Source: Strigamia acuminata (Eukaryota > Arthropoda > Chilopoda > Geophilomorpha > Linotaeniidae). From it: a stretch of DNA of 64,000 nucleotides. This document shows positions 41,302 to 51,201 of this stretch, one piece after another. Each line of letters opens with the position of its first letter. Position 1 is the first letter of the stretch. The stretch lies in assembly GCA_949358305.1 (NCBI GenBank), contig OX442314.1, forward strand, positions 13,261,060 to 13,325,059, read 5' to 3'. Made by a program: the position numbers and the translations under genes. A model generated the notes under the pieces. The model saw nothing but the letters and a program-made list of their open reading frames with translations, did no database searches and had not been told where the DNA came from.

Positions 41302-41433
41302 TACAGTCGAAACTCTTTGTAACGAATCGCAAGGGACCCGAAAAATGGTGTCTTATGCCTATGGCCAAACCGGCCATTTTTATGTATTCGTTATTTGTTA
41401 CATCGGGATTCGTTATAAAGAGTTTCGACTGTA
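41302..41433. mobile_element. Pogo/Tigger-type MITE with TA target site
   Basis: A 132-bp element whose ends TACAGTCGAAACTCTTTGTA and the complement TACAGTCGAAACTCTTTATA continue as ACGAATC. This gives 27 bp of inverted repeat with one mismatch, including the TA target. It has no coding capacity. The ends match the single end at 38435. Confidence 0.8.
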
Positions 41434-41682
41434 TAAGCATGACTCACATATTTATTATTATTATAATTTCATGTCTGGTTATCCGCCGGTACCGGTTTTG
41501 TATGAAAAACTCAAGCTGAATTTTATTTATTTTATTCTTTGATTGCTTATTTCGAATCAATAAAATGTTTTTTCTTTGTTCAGAACAACAAAACTATAAG
41601 AATGGGTGTTTTTTTCAACTTCCTTCTGGCCTATTATAGTTTCTCTGCTTTATGTAAAAGGATTAAGACAGAACACAACTAC

Positions 41683-44004
41683 ATGGATCTTTGTTCTATT
41701 TTGTTCTTCGTGTGCGTGGTTTGTGCCGTTGTTGTTGGTGTTATTTTAGCGCGATGTGATTGTGATTTGACATTGTGGTTTTTGGAGAAATGGGGGAAAC
41801 CACTGAGTGAGTATTTGTAAACTTGGAGGTGTCTTAGTAACATAAATTATTCTATCTTCTTTATTTTGTAAAAAGATAGCTTGGCGGGGAAAGTGGTGTG
41901 GATCGTCGGGGCCTCGAGTGGAATCGGCGAATGTTTGGCGTACGAAATTGCGAGTCAAGGCGCAAAGATGGTTTTATCGGCAAGACGAGAAGATGAATTA
42001 AATAGAGTTAAGGCTGAATGTTTAAGTAAGTAAAGATAATATTTTAACGTAAATTTCCATTCATAAAAGGGCAAAAAAATGCAATAAAAATTAAAAAACT
42101 TACAAACAAAAAATTATTTTCTTTGTAGTTAGATACACCCAATTCTATTTTTACACGGTCTTTGTTTTATACGATTTTGATTTAATACACCTAGAAAAAT
42201 AAATTCCACTCAGTTTTAACGCGATTGTTTTGATTTAACATGGTTCTTATAGAGATTTATAAAAAAATACATAAAGTAGCTGCATTTAAAGAATCATGTT
42301 TTAAGTGCGTTTGGTGTTTTGTGTTCGTTTTTGTAACTTACCACCACAAAAACAAACATCTATAACACGATCTTTTCGAATGTAATTAGTGTCTTTTTTT
42401 CAACACGTTTTTTCCCCGAATGTATCTACCATTTAAAAACAGAATTGGGTGTATAATATTTAAAATAATTAAGATAATTATTGTATCTACAGCAAAATAA
42501 TTTATGAAAATGTAAGAAAATTGTATTTTCTTGCATTTTATTATAAAAATTTGATTTCATCAATCATTAACATTTTCTAGGACGAGGAAAGTCTACAAAC
42601 ACTGACATATTAGTTCTGCAGTTGGATGTAACTTCAACTATCACTCATTCTTCAAAGGTTCAGGAAGTTTTGAGCCAATTTGGACAGGTGATAAATAATA
42701 AACAGTTAACAAATAAAACGTGTTACAAATAACATCAGGGATCCGTAATACGCGCAACAATACCAATCCCACCTAAGAATGGTGTTGCGTAGTGCAATTA
42801 TTCGTACGCGCGACAAATCGCATACAAATCACGTAGGCTTGCGTGTGCGCAAGTCGCAACTGCAAATTGTTCTGCATCATGCCACGATTCGTACGCGCGA
42901 TTATGCATGCAAACAGTTTGCTTAATCGCGACGTCGCGGGTAAGAATATCGCGTGTATTTTAGGTTGATATTTTGGTAAACATGGCCGGTCGCACGCTAC
43001 GCGCACGATGGGAGAAAATCGATTTAGATGTCGATCGTCAACTTTTTGAAATCAATGTTTTCGGGATAATAAATTTAACTCGCTGTTTATTGCCGAGCTT
43101 TCTCAGCAAAAAGAAAGGACACGTGGTCACCATGAGCAGTTTGGCAGGAAAAATGGGTACCGGTATATTCGAAATAATGTGTGAACCAAATCCATATTTT
43201 AACTAAAATTAAAAATGAATTCTGATAAACATTTGCAACAGGTTGTCCAGGTTCCTCTTCCTATACAGCATCAAAACACGCTCTACACGTTCGTATACAA
43301 TCAACTCAAATAAATTACCTTTATAATTAGTTCTCGTAGGGTTACATGGAGTCTTTGCGATGGGAAAAAAGCCGTGACCATATTGACGTCACCATGATAT
43401 GCCCGGGAGTCGTAACGTCGAACATATTCGAGACGGCTTTCACTGGAAATTTTGGAAAAGTAATAAATTTTTCTTTTTTTTAAATGTATTAAACACAAAA
43501 TACTAAGCGCATTCATAAAGAAATTTCGACTAACCAGCATTTTAAACAACATAATTAAACTGCTTTTCTCAATTTAACTTCAAAAATGGCGTACGATTTA
43601 GTCTATGTTAGTCGCGGCGTGCATGTTTAACTACAAGTTAAATATGACTTTATGAATGGACCTAGTAATATATCTACCTTTCTGAAATAGATTGCGGATC
43701 TAGGCTGGACGGTTAAAGACCAGGGAATGCCCACCGATCGTTGTGCTCATTTGTGCGCCATCGCCATTGCTAACAGAGTCGACGAAGCCTGGATTGGCAA
43801 TCAACCAGTGCTGTTAACTGGTTACTTAATTCAATACTTACCGACCATTAGTCGAATGTAAGTTGATGTTGAATTTGTCGATCCTCCAAAATTGCCGAAT
43901 TAATACGATATGACAATATTTACTCACGTTTCAGGATTGGTTCTACGATTGATCTCAGTAAAATGATGACAGGTTGCGACGGTCCGTCCGCAAAAACAAA
44001 ATAA
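41683..44004 (+). CDS. DHRS7-like short-chain dehydrogenase, copy 2
   Basis: Tandem duplicate of the gene at 36151. All eight exons have the same lengths (41683-41806, 41876-42025, 42581-42687, 42964-43156, 43242-43288, 43340-43459, 43691-43857, 43935-44004), giving 325 aa without frame breaks. The cofactor motif GASSGIGE and active-site YTASK are intact. The usual NNAG motif reads NMAG (ILVNMAGRT), an uncommon change in SDRs. The exon ending with the conserved CPG motif reads MICPGVV. An in-frame ATG at 41602 would add 27 residues, but similarity with copy 1 begins at 41683. Introns 2 and 3 are enlarged by insertions at 42133-42454 and 42735-42960. Confidence 0.88.
42133..42454. mobile_element. 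MITE present only in DHRS7 copy 2
   Basis: A 320-bp element in intron 2. The left end ATACACCCAATTCTATTTTT and the complement of the right end ATACACCCAATTCTGTTTTT are a 20-21 bp inverted repeat. It is absent from the same intron of copy 1, so it arrived after the duplication. There is no coding capacity. Confidence 0.7.
43505..43664. mobile_element. MITE in DHRS7 copy 2 intron
   Basis: Counterpart of the element at 37449-37630, at the same intron position, with ends of the CATTCATAAAG family. The two copies have diverged and differ in length. Confidence 0.6.
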
Positions 44005-44328
44005 AACTTCACTTCACGGCACGTGTTGACGGATAAAATCAAACTCATTTCGTTCTTTTCGTCCGTGTTAGTTTACATTTGAGCTGTTTTTAAAAGACGT
44101 TTTTTTCCTAACACAATAATGTATTAAAGTACCACAATAATTAAAAATATTTTTTCTTTATACATTTAATTGGCGAAATTACTAACAAGCACTTACAAAC
44201 AACACGATATTTAAAAAAATACAAATTTCGTCTAAAACAAACTGACCAAAACAAATTTGAGTGACAATAATATTTACCTTTCAGATAAAACGAAATTATA
44301 CACACCTAATAAACAAATGAATGGGCGC

Positions 44329-46029
44329 CTAAAAGTGCAATGGCTCAAAACTGGGCACTTTAATTGTGTTTTCGGTCATTTTATTCAGTGCCATATCCTC
44401 GATGCTAGCCAGAGCGGAGAACACTTGACCAGGAACATTTTCTTGCGACTGAAAATAGGTGCGCAACGAGCGCACCAAACCGAGCACGTCCTTGGGTTTG
44501 GGCGGCGGTTGTCCACATTCCTCCATATCCGCATCTTCGCCGGCGAGCCCGTGGCTGGCAGTGTCGTTAGAATCTGGTTGCGAAGCGTGCGGGACCCACT
44601 CGTTGATGGACGAAGAAGTTTGGTTCCACGTCTCCTCGCAGATCGGAAGGAACTCGTCAATGTCGATGTATTCTAAGGCAGACATTTTGTGAGTGATCTG
44701 ACAACGTTGCAAATAGGCCGCGATCAGTTTGTTTAGCACTTGCGCCTGGTGCGTGTACTCCTCCTGATTGATCATAATGTCTCCCGTCAACGGATGGATG
44801 AAGCCGGATTTACGAAAACAGCCCATGATGGTCACCGGACTCACCGAGTCCCATGCCCACGACAACATGTCCGCCGCGTCGCGCACCGTCGCGATTCTCC
44901 GCTCACCGACGTTCGTTTCGGCCAAAGCGTGTTGCAGCAATCTGCGCCGATAGTAGCACTTGGTCACTTGTTTGACCCCCTGCACTAAGGGGTGGTACAT
45001 GCCGGTGTTGGGCGGCAGGAAGCGCACTTCGGTCGCTTGGAGAAACACGTTGAGATGATGGGCGGGACAGTTGTCTATGAAGAGCAGAACTTTGCGTTGT
45101 TGCCATTTCATTTTCTCGTCGAATCGCAGAAACCATTTCTCGAAGAGAATCGCGTTCATCAGCGCCCGTTTGTCGGAACCGTACGTCACGGGGAGTGATT
45201 TGACGCCCTTGAACGATCTGGGGTTCGGAAATCTTCCGATCAAAAGCAATTTCTCCTTCTCGGAGCCGTCCATGTTGCAGCACAGAAGCGCCGTCAGTCT
45301 GTCCTTGTTCTGACCCGGCAGCGCCACGTTCTCCACCTTCTGTCGGAGCAAATCGTCGGGTAAAAGGTGGTAGAGGAACCCGGATTCGCCGGCTACGAAT
45401 ATATCTCGCGGAGCGTATTGTTGGAGGATCGAAGGCAACTCGTGTTGTTGCCAATCTCTGACAACGGCCATGCCTATCGACGACTTATCTTTGCCTCCTG
45501 CTTTAAAATGAATATTATGTCGCGATTTAAAACGTTCCAACCAACCATTGCTTGCCTTGAAATCGTTCCTGCCCAACACCTGCGCGAGTTCTTTCGCTTT
45601 GGTTTTCACCATCGGGCCACTGACCGACGCGTTTTTCGAGCACGCGTCGCGGTACCAGCGCAGTACGGAGTCTTCCACTTCCCCTATGGACGACGTGCGC
45701 ACTCTTTTCAGGGAAATGTTGTGGCATTTGTATTGGTTCATGATTTTCTCCTTGTTTTTGTAGATGGTCGATAGAGTGCTCTGAGAAATGCCGTATTCCT
45801 TTGCGATTTCGTTCTTCTGTCTCTTCGTCGATTCGACTTCGCGGATTATTTCGGCTTTGGTTTCGAGACTCAGCGCGCGTCTTCGGTGAATGGCTTCGAC
45901 TTTCTGCGATGTTTGGAGGTTTCTACTGATGGCTGATTTGGCTGATAGTTTGGCTTGTCTTTTATTGTTTTCGATTCTTGGTTCCAATTTCACGGGAGTT
46001 TCCACCAAATTGTACGTCGGTTCATTCAT
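44329..46029 (-). CDS. Tigger/CENP-B-like transposase-derived protein 1
   Basis: Intronless ORF of 566 aa from the ATG at 46029. Upstream of it the frame is open to 46071 but has no earlier ATG. Order: Psq/CENP-B N-terminal helix-turn-helix (residues about 45-85; EIAKEYGISQSTLSTIYKNK), second CENP-B/Tc5 helix-turn-helix (about 95-160), DDE-superfamily domain (about 190-370), then a poorly conserved linker and a conserved C-terminal block rich in aromatic and hydrophobic residues. The first catalytic Asp of the Tigger motif (normally DE[TS]G) is Gly (AGESGF), the second is kept (LLFIDNCPAH), and the third (normally LDQG) is Val (PLVQG). It is therefore likely a DNA-binding protein without transposase activity. 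The neighbour at 46596 is a paralogue. No terminal inverted repeats were found flanking it. Confidence 0.88.
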   Translation of the reverse strand: MNEPTYNLVETPVKLEPRIENNKRQAKLSAKSAISRNLQTSQKVEAIHRRRALSLETKAEIIREVESTKRQKNEIAKEYGISQSTLSTIYKNKEKIMNQYKCHNISLKRVRTSSIGEVEDSVLRWYRDACSKNASVSGPMVKTKAKELAQVLGRNDFKASNGWLERFKSRHNIHFKAGGKDKSSIGMAVVRDWQQHELPSILQQYAPRDIFVAGESGFLYHLLPDDLLRQKVENVALPGQNKDRLTALLCCNMDGSEKEKLLLIGRFPNPRSFKGVKSLPVTYGSDKRALMNAILFEKWFLRFDEKMKWQQRKVLLFIDNCPAHHLNVFLQATEVRFLPPNTGMYHPLVQGVKQVTKCYYRRRLLQHALAETNVGERRIATVRDAADMLSWAWDSVSPVTIMGCFRKSGFIHPLTGDIMINQEEYTHQAQVLNKLIAAYLQRCQITHKMSALEYIDIDEFLPICEETWNQTSSSINEWVPHASQPDSNDTASHGLAGEDADMEECGQPPPKPKDVLGLVRSLRTYFQSQENVPGQVFSALASIEDMALNKMTENTIKVPSFEPLHF

Positions 46030-46595
46030 CTTGATAAATGATGGTGGGAGGAGGAGTAATTTTTTTTTCAATCAAATCACACAAACAAATGACATGCGAA
46101 ATTGCAACTTCGATATTAAAACTGTCAAATTTGTCTTCCGAGAGAATCTGAAATGAAAATAAAAAGAGAGATTTAAATTTAGAATTTTTCTCTTTTTAAA
46201 TTAATTAAATTTTTTTTTTTAAATAAAAATATAAAAATAAAATAAAATCAGCTGAGGCTTGTGGTTCCAGTTTTAAAATTAATAATATTTCAGATTCTCT
46301 CTCTGAGACGTAAAGTAAAAATTGGGAAAAATTCATGTAAAATTTCACGTAAAAGACAGTTTTCTCTCTCTTTTTTTTATACAATAATTATAAAAAAAAA
46401 AAATCACCATTTGTCTACCTTCCAGTCGTCGTTTAGTGTCAACTCACTCAAAATATTCAAAACACCTAAATTCATTTAAATATACAAATCATTTACCACA
46501 TGAACCCATAGAAATTTTACACAATAAAAATAAAAAATAAAAATATAAGAACCGGCGAGAAGAAAAAAACTGGCAAATCACTCACACACTTATAA
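46030..46595. other. Spacer between the two Tigger-derived genes
   Basis: AT-rich 566 bp holding the 5' flank of the gene at 44329 and the 3' flank of the gene at 46596. A GAGAGAATCTGAAAT motif near 46139 is repeated in inverted form near 46291 (ATTTCAGATTCTCTCTC). One copy looks like a splice acceptor on the minus strand, so a 5' UTR intron is possible. No other gene is seen. Confidence 0.45.
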
Positions 46596-48302
46596 TTAAA
46601 AATGCATAAACTCCAGCCCAGGAGTTTTCAGCACATTCTCAGTCATCTTATACAAAACTGACTCTTCCAAATTCGCAAGCGCGGCGAACACTTGTCCCGG
46701 AATATTCTCCTGACTCTGGAAAAACGATCTCACAGACTGCAACATGTTCAACACCTCCTTCGGCTTGGGCGCCGGCTGCCCCAACTGCTCGTCGTCGTCC
46801 TCCTCCTCCGACTGATGCAGCGGCGGTTGCTGCGCCGCCTGACTCTGGTCCTGATTATTCGTCGGCGGCTGATTCGGATGCGGCAAAGGCGCCTGATTAG
46901 GCAGCTGATTCGGTTGCGGAAGCGGGAGTCCCCCCTGCGAAGCTTGCGGCTGCTGGCCGGGCCACGCGCTCATCACTGGCGAGCCCTGGTTCCAAGTGTC
47001 CTCGCAAACCGGCAGAAACTCGTCCACGTCGATGTACTCCAGCGCGGAGATTTTGTGAAGAACTCGCCGTCGCTGTAGGAAAGCCGCGATGAGAACGTTC
47101 AACGCTTGGACTTGGTGCGTGTACTCGTCCAAATTGATGGGGATCTCGCCCATGGCCGGGTGCATGAAGCCGGATTTTCGAAAACAACTCATGACGGTGG
47201 CGGGACTGACCGATTCCCACGCCCACGCGAGCATGTCGGCAGCATCTCGCACCGTAATCGGCTTCATTTTGTCCGGGTTTTGTTCCGCCAAGGCACGTTG
47301 CACGATGCGCCGCCTGTAATAGCATTTGGAGACTTGTTTGATGCCTTGCGACAACGGATGGTACATGGTGGTGTTGGGCGGCAGGAATCGCACTTCCGTC
47401 GCCTGCAAGTAAACGTTGAACCGGTGCGCCGGGCAGTTATCTATGAACAAAAGCACTTTGCGTTGCTGCCACTTCATTTTCTCGTCAAACCGCAGAAACC
47501 ACTTTTCGAACAGAACCGCGTTCATCAGCGCTCGTTTGTCGGACGCGTAAGTCACTGGCAGAGATTTGACGCCTTTAAAAGAGCGGGGGTTAGGAAATCG
47601 TCCGATTAACAGCAGTTTTTCCTTCTCGGAACCGTCCATGTTGCAGCAAAAGAGTCCCGTCAAGCGGTCCTTGTTTTTCTGTATGATTGGATTCGTGGCA
47701 CTTTTCTGCTTGACTAGATCATCCAAAGTTAAGTGGTAAAGAAAACCCGATTCGCCAGCGACAAATATGTCTCTGGGCGCGTACTGCTGGAGGATTGTGG
47801 GTAATTCGTGCTGCTGCCAGTCGCGGACCACAGCCATGCCGATGTTCGCCTTTTCCTTGCCGCCACTCTTAAAATGGATCCTGTGTCGTAGTTTGAAACG
47901 CTCCAACCATCCGTTGCTGGCTTTGAACGTGTTGTTGCCGACCACTTGCGCTAGTTCCTTCGCTTTGTTCTTGACCATGGGTCCGCTAACGGAGATGTTC
48001 TTCGAACACGCGTCGTGGTACCAGCGGAGAACGGCTTCTTCGACTTCGCCGATGCTCGACGTGCGAACTCGTTTGAGGGTCACGTTGTGCCGTTTGTACT
48101 GATCTAAAATCCTATCTTTGTTTTTGTAGATTGTGGATAGTGTACTGTGTGAAATGCCGTACTCTTTGGCAATTTTGTTTCTTTGTCGGTTCGAAGACTC
48201 TACGTCACGTATTATATCAACCTTAGTCTCTAGAGACAATGCTTTCCTTCTATTAGGAGTTCGCACTGGCGCAGGAGCCACAGCTGCTTCAGCCATTTTC
48301 AT
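46596..48302 (-). CDS. Tigger/CENP-B-like transposase-derived protein 2
   Basis: Intronless ORF of 568 aa starting at the ATG at 48302. It is similar over its whole length to the product of 44329-46029. The Psq helix-turn-helix is at residues about 20-68 and the second CENP-B helix-turn-helix at about 75-150. In the DDE domain the first catalytic Asp is Gly183 (AGESGF), the second Asp288 is kept (FIDNC), and the third is Ser318 (PLSQG). A Gln/Pro-rich linker occupies about residues 445-510 and is absent or different in the paralogue. The C-terminal block (SVRSFFQSQENIPGQVFAAL) is shared. Many third-base differences with no amino-acid change in the DDE region point to selection on the protein. 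This is a domesticated gene rather than a live transposon. Confidence 0.88.
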   Translation of the reverse strand: MKMAEAAVAPAPVRTPNRRKALSLETKVDIIRDVESSNRQRNKIAKEYGISHSTLSTIYKNKDRILDQYKRHNVTLKRVRTSSIGEVEEAVLRWYHDACSKNISVSGPMVKNKAKELAQVVGNNTFKASNGWLERFKLRHRIHFKSGGKEKANIGMAVVRDWQQHELPTILQQYAPRDIFVAGESGFLYHLTLDDLVKQKSATNPIIQKNKDRLTGLFCCNMDGSEKEKLLLIGRFPNPRSFKGVKSLPVTYASDKRALMNAVLFEKWFLRFDEKMKWQQRKVLLFIDNCPAHRFNVYLQATEVRFLPPNTTMYHPLSQGIKQVSKCYYRRRIVQRALAEQNPDKMKPITVRDAADMLAWAWESVSPATVMSCFRKSGFMHPAMGEIPINLDEYTHQVQALNVLIAAFLQRRRVLHKISALEYIDVDEFLPVCEDTWNQGSPVMSAWPGQQPQASQGGLPLPQPNQLPNQAPLPHPNQPPTNNQDQSQAAQQPPLHQSEEEDDDEQLGQPAPKPKEVLNMLQSVRSFFQSQENIPGQVFAALANLEESVLYKMTENVLKTPGLEFMHF

Positions 48303-48854
48303 ACGGCTTTAAAGAGTTATCTACCTGTGTAACATTCCTCTCCGAGACCACTCGCAAACAGCCGAAGGTGAATCATTTCTTATTTGTATTTCTGTATGGA
48401 TAAATAACAATAAAAAGTGTGTCAACAAATCAAATTAAGAAAATGTCTTATCAGTGACGTAAACAGTGAGTACCCTACATATGAACATTTGAGTTTCAAA
48501 GTACGATTAAAAATTTTGTTTAATTTCTAATAAAAAAAATTAAAAAATACGATTTAAAATGTTTTCATGAATTAAGATTAACAATTTTTTCATCTTGTAC
48601 ATCTTTGTTGGACTTACGAACAATTCGACTTGCAAACTCGTTTGCATGTAGGGGACGTAACTGTAAATGTAAACAAATGTAAACAAATGTAAACAAATGT
48701 AAACAAACACAAGTTTGTAGAATAAAAAAAAGAAATTTTCAATTTTTTAGCTGTTTTGCAGTTGAAATTTGTTTGCGGCACTGAAATCGACTCATTTTCT
48801 TGATAAATTAACAAAATTACCTTAAAATTATTATTATTATTATTTTACTTCAGT
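48303..48854. other. Spacer with 11-bp tandem repeat
   Basis: Upstream flank of the gene at 46596 and 3' flank of the HTD2-like gene. About four tandem copies of AAATGTAAACA lie at 48664-48708. No coding region was recognised. Confidence 0.6.
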
Positions 48855-49806
48855 TTAAGATTTTTGGATGATCAATTTCGCATTCCCTTTTAACACAATC
48901 TTAAAAAGAAAAAAAATATATATATTTAAAAATTCAATAAAATAATATATAAAAACACTCACAGCTGATCTTTCCAATACACTGCATGTATAATTCGCTT
49001 CGACTATTGTTTTCCTAACGTCAGTTATGTGAACTCGGGCAACAACGGTTTCCCCAATAAACACTAAAAAATATTTCATTTTTAAATAAAAAATAAATTG
49101 TAATTAGAAAATTCTTTATAATCCAATACATACATGGAGAAGTATATTCCAAATTCTGATTAACCACAATGCAACCCGCACCTGGTAATTTCGTGCCCAA
49201 AACAGCAGAAATCAATCTAGAAATTTAAAAAAAGAAAAAAAATAGACATGAGTAATTACACTCACGACACGACAATCGCTTAAATGATATCCTGGACTAA
49301 CATGAGATACATATCTGTATCTTTGCCTTGTTGTAATGACGAGGTGTGTTTTGGTTGGGCGCATTCGTTATTACAACGCAACTCGTTTATAGAACACCAA
49401 ATAACAAGCGAATCTACTGCAGAAAATTACGTCATTTTGATGCACGCGATCAAAATGAAAAGGCACTCGGTTACGAGAAAACGGAGGGAAAGCACTTTTC
49501 ATCGTTTCACAATGCAATCGTACGCTTGAAATTTGGGCCTAGCATACGCTAACTGCCATTTCTTTTTACGCACCCGTTCAAAAGAGCACCGTGTACGATA
49601 CAGCGACCGTATTTCGTACTGCGTGCAAACGCGGCATCCAGATGAATTGGGTTGTTGTCTCCGGAAATTCGAGCGAAATTTGCTACGTCTTGATACGTAA
49701 ATGTTCTCACAATTTCTGCAAAATCATTCACTGCAATGGTATAGAAACGTAAGTTAGGGAAAACGAACAAAGACCTCGCTAATACGCGCGGCCGACATAA
49801 TGCCAT
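48855..49806 (-). CDS. HTD2: Hydroxyacyl-thioester dehydratase type 2-like (MaoC)
   Basis: Probable mitochondrial fatty-acid synthesis enzyme (3-hydroxyacyl-ACP dehydratase). Four exons (49574-49806, 49134-49216, 48963-49063, 48855-48899) splice with agreeing phases into 153 aa; the human enzyme is about 168. The N terminus starting at the ATG at 49806 is Arg-rich without acids (MALCRPRVLARSLFVF), as in a mitochondrial presequence. The hotdog-fold R-hydratase motif is present (FARISGDNNPIHLD, with the catalytic Asp and His), followed by VHGALLNG, LGTKLPGAGCI and the GETVVARV strand. The ORF frame opens further upstream but without a better ATG. Confidence 0.87.
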
Positions 49807-50057
49807 CGTTATGGAGTGTCGCCTAGTGTCAATTATAAGCACTTTCTTATGTAAACACGATATTATCAAAAACAACTTTATTGAGAAAGCAGCAACTAGG
49901 AGACATTCTTAATTGTTTTTTTTTATGTTTATAGTTTGGCTTACTTTTTATTTTTATTTATTTACAGTGTTCGCTCAATTTTATACAACAACCATTTGAA
50001 TTACTGTACGTTTATAAAAACCTACTCCTGTAGGCGACATTTAAAGTTATATAATGC

Positions 50058-50066
50058 AATTTATTG
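50058..50066 (-). promoter_or_regulatory. Poly(A) signal for the small-ORF transcript
   Basis: AATAAA on the minus strand near 50060-50065, about 190 bp past the last small ORF. An acceptor (TTTCAG, near 50130) upstream of it suggests a 3' UTR exon. No other AATAAA was seen between the four ORFs in a position that would end a transcript. Confidence 0.5.
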
Positions 50067-50257
50067 TGTTTTAGGCACAACCTAAAAACAAAAATCCGAC
50101 TTATGTAGAAATAATCTTCTCGTCTGAAAGATTTAAATCACCAAATCACAAATCACCGATTGCTGTTTTTATATATTTTTTTCCATTGTTTCTTCATACT
50201 GTGATCAAAATTCAAACTTATTAAATTTAATAATTGTGAAAACAAAACTTCTTACTT

Positions 50258-50419
50258 TTATACGGCATGTATTAATAATTTTAGAATGACTAAGAAAATG
50301 TAAAAGACAATTAAAAGTGGGATGACGTGTCTAAGAAGAAAGTCATAGGTTTCGTCAACCGACTTCTTCGACAACATTTTCCTAAAGATTTTCTGAACGA
50401 TATTTTCATTTCGAAACAT
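50258..50419 (-). CDS. Small membrane protein ORF 4 (53 aa)
   Basis: Fourth and last ORF of the cluster. The 53-aa product starts at 50419: a basic N-terminal half (IFRKMLSKKSVDETYDF), then a single hydrophobic helix introduced by RHVIP and rich in Ile, Leu, Val and Phe, ending HAV. It resembles the three ORFs upstream in length, layout and the (H)xxIP step into the membrane. An acceptor TTTTCATCCAG lies 12 nt before the ATG, and removing the preceding intron also removes several upstream ATGs. A donor (AAAA|GTAAGA) follows the stop directly, at the place where ORFs 1-3 have their intron. Family unknown. Confidence 0.6.
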   Translation of the reverse strand: MFRNENIVQKIFRKMLSKKSVDETYDFLLRHVIPLLIVFYIFLVILKLLIHAV

Positions 50420-50555
50420 TGAATGACAATTCTGGATGAAAAGTTAGGGTTAAGCTAAACTCAACATTCATCCATTTTAAAGTAACAATAAATACAGTTC
50501 CCATTGTTTAGACAATCCAATTCGCCCTTTACAAATTACAAAGAAATCTTTTAAG

Positions 50556-50850
50556 TTAATATGCTGCCTCTTCATCCGCATGAGTGAATCGTCCAGCCAG
50601 ACTAATTCTGAGGATACAGAAAATTAAGTTCTTATTTTGAAAAAATTCGTTCTCAGTTTGTAACATCAAATTACACTTACAAAGTGGCATTTGCATATTT
50701 TACAAGAAAAATTATGAAATATATAACCGCAAGCATAGGTATAATGTGCATAAAAAGCATGTGATAATAAAGTCGAATGACATCACTGTCTAAAACATCC
50801 TCATCAAGGGTTTTCTTATCTTTGAAGCCATATAGTATAGTTATATTCAT
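50556..50850 (-). CDS. Small membrane protein ORF 3 (73 aa)
   Basis: Two exons, 50681-50850 and 50556-50607, joined in phase 2 (TT|A). The 73-aa product has an acidic N-terminal part (KKTLDEDVLDSDVIRLYYH), then MHIIP leading into one hydrophobic helix, a donor directly after the helix, and a short tail ending HADEEAAY. An acceptor (AAATTTTCAG) sits 19 nt before the ATG, with a matching donor just after the ORF 2 stop. I do not recognise the family; membership in the cluster is based on layout, motif and intron phase. Confidence 0.62.
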
Positions 50851-50941
50851 TTTAAATTAGCTGTTAAATCTGAAAATTTAAAATTACTTAACTCTAATAC
50901 CCAAAAAAATAAAAAATTAAATTAAATTTACTTGAGAAGTA

Positions 50942-51183
50942 TCACACTGGTGTTTGAACAAATCTTCTAGGCGGACTGTAAGTAACTAGACATTAATTCA
51001 TCCGGTTATTGATAACTACGTGTAGTTGAATACTTACTTAATTCGATTATATGTGTATATCGCTGAAGCATACAGTATAAACACAAGGATAACTGCAGGA
51101 GTGATATGAAAGAATAGGATATGAAACAAAAAGCGAGCTAGTCTATCAAGCAGTGACTGTTCATATTCATCATGAAATAGCAT
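50942..51183 (-). CDS. Small membrane protein ORF 2 (59 aa)
   Basis: Two exons, 51038-51183 and 50942-50975, joined in phase 2 (AA|T). The 59-aa product has an N-terminal segment with DEYEQSLLDRLARF, then FHITP opening a hydrophobic helix (VILVFILYASAIY), and a basic tail (PPRRFVQTPV). Its ATG at 51183 is only 18 nt from the stop codon of ORF 1, in the same exon, which is why I think the ORFs share a transcript. If the intron were retained the protein would stop one codon later, at 49 residues. Family unknown. Confidence 0.65.
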
Positions 51184-51201
51184 TCTTTGAATTTTCCAAA
51201 T

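Noticed and set aside
46030-46071. Longer start (14 extra codons) for the first Tigger-derived gene
   Set aside because: The extension begins with TTG rather than ATG; the ATG at 46029 gives a length matching the paralogue.
46692-47609. Plus-strand ORFs of 128 and 167 codons
   Set aside because: They overlap the 568-aa Tigger-derived gene on the other strand and are rich in Arg, His and Leu, the usual antisense shadow of a GC-rich coding region.
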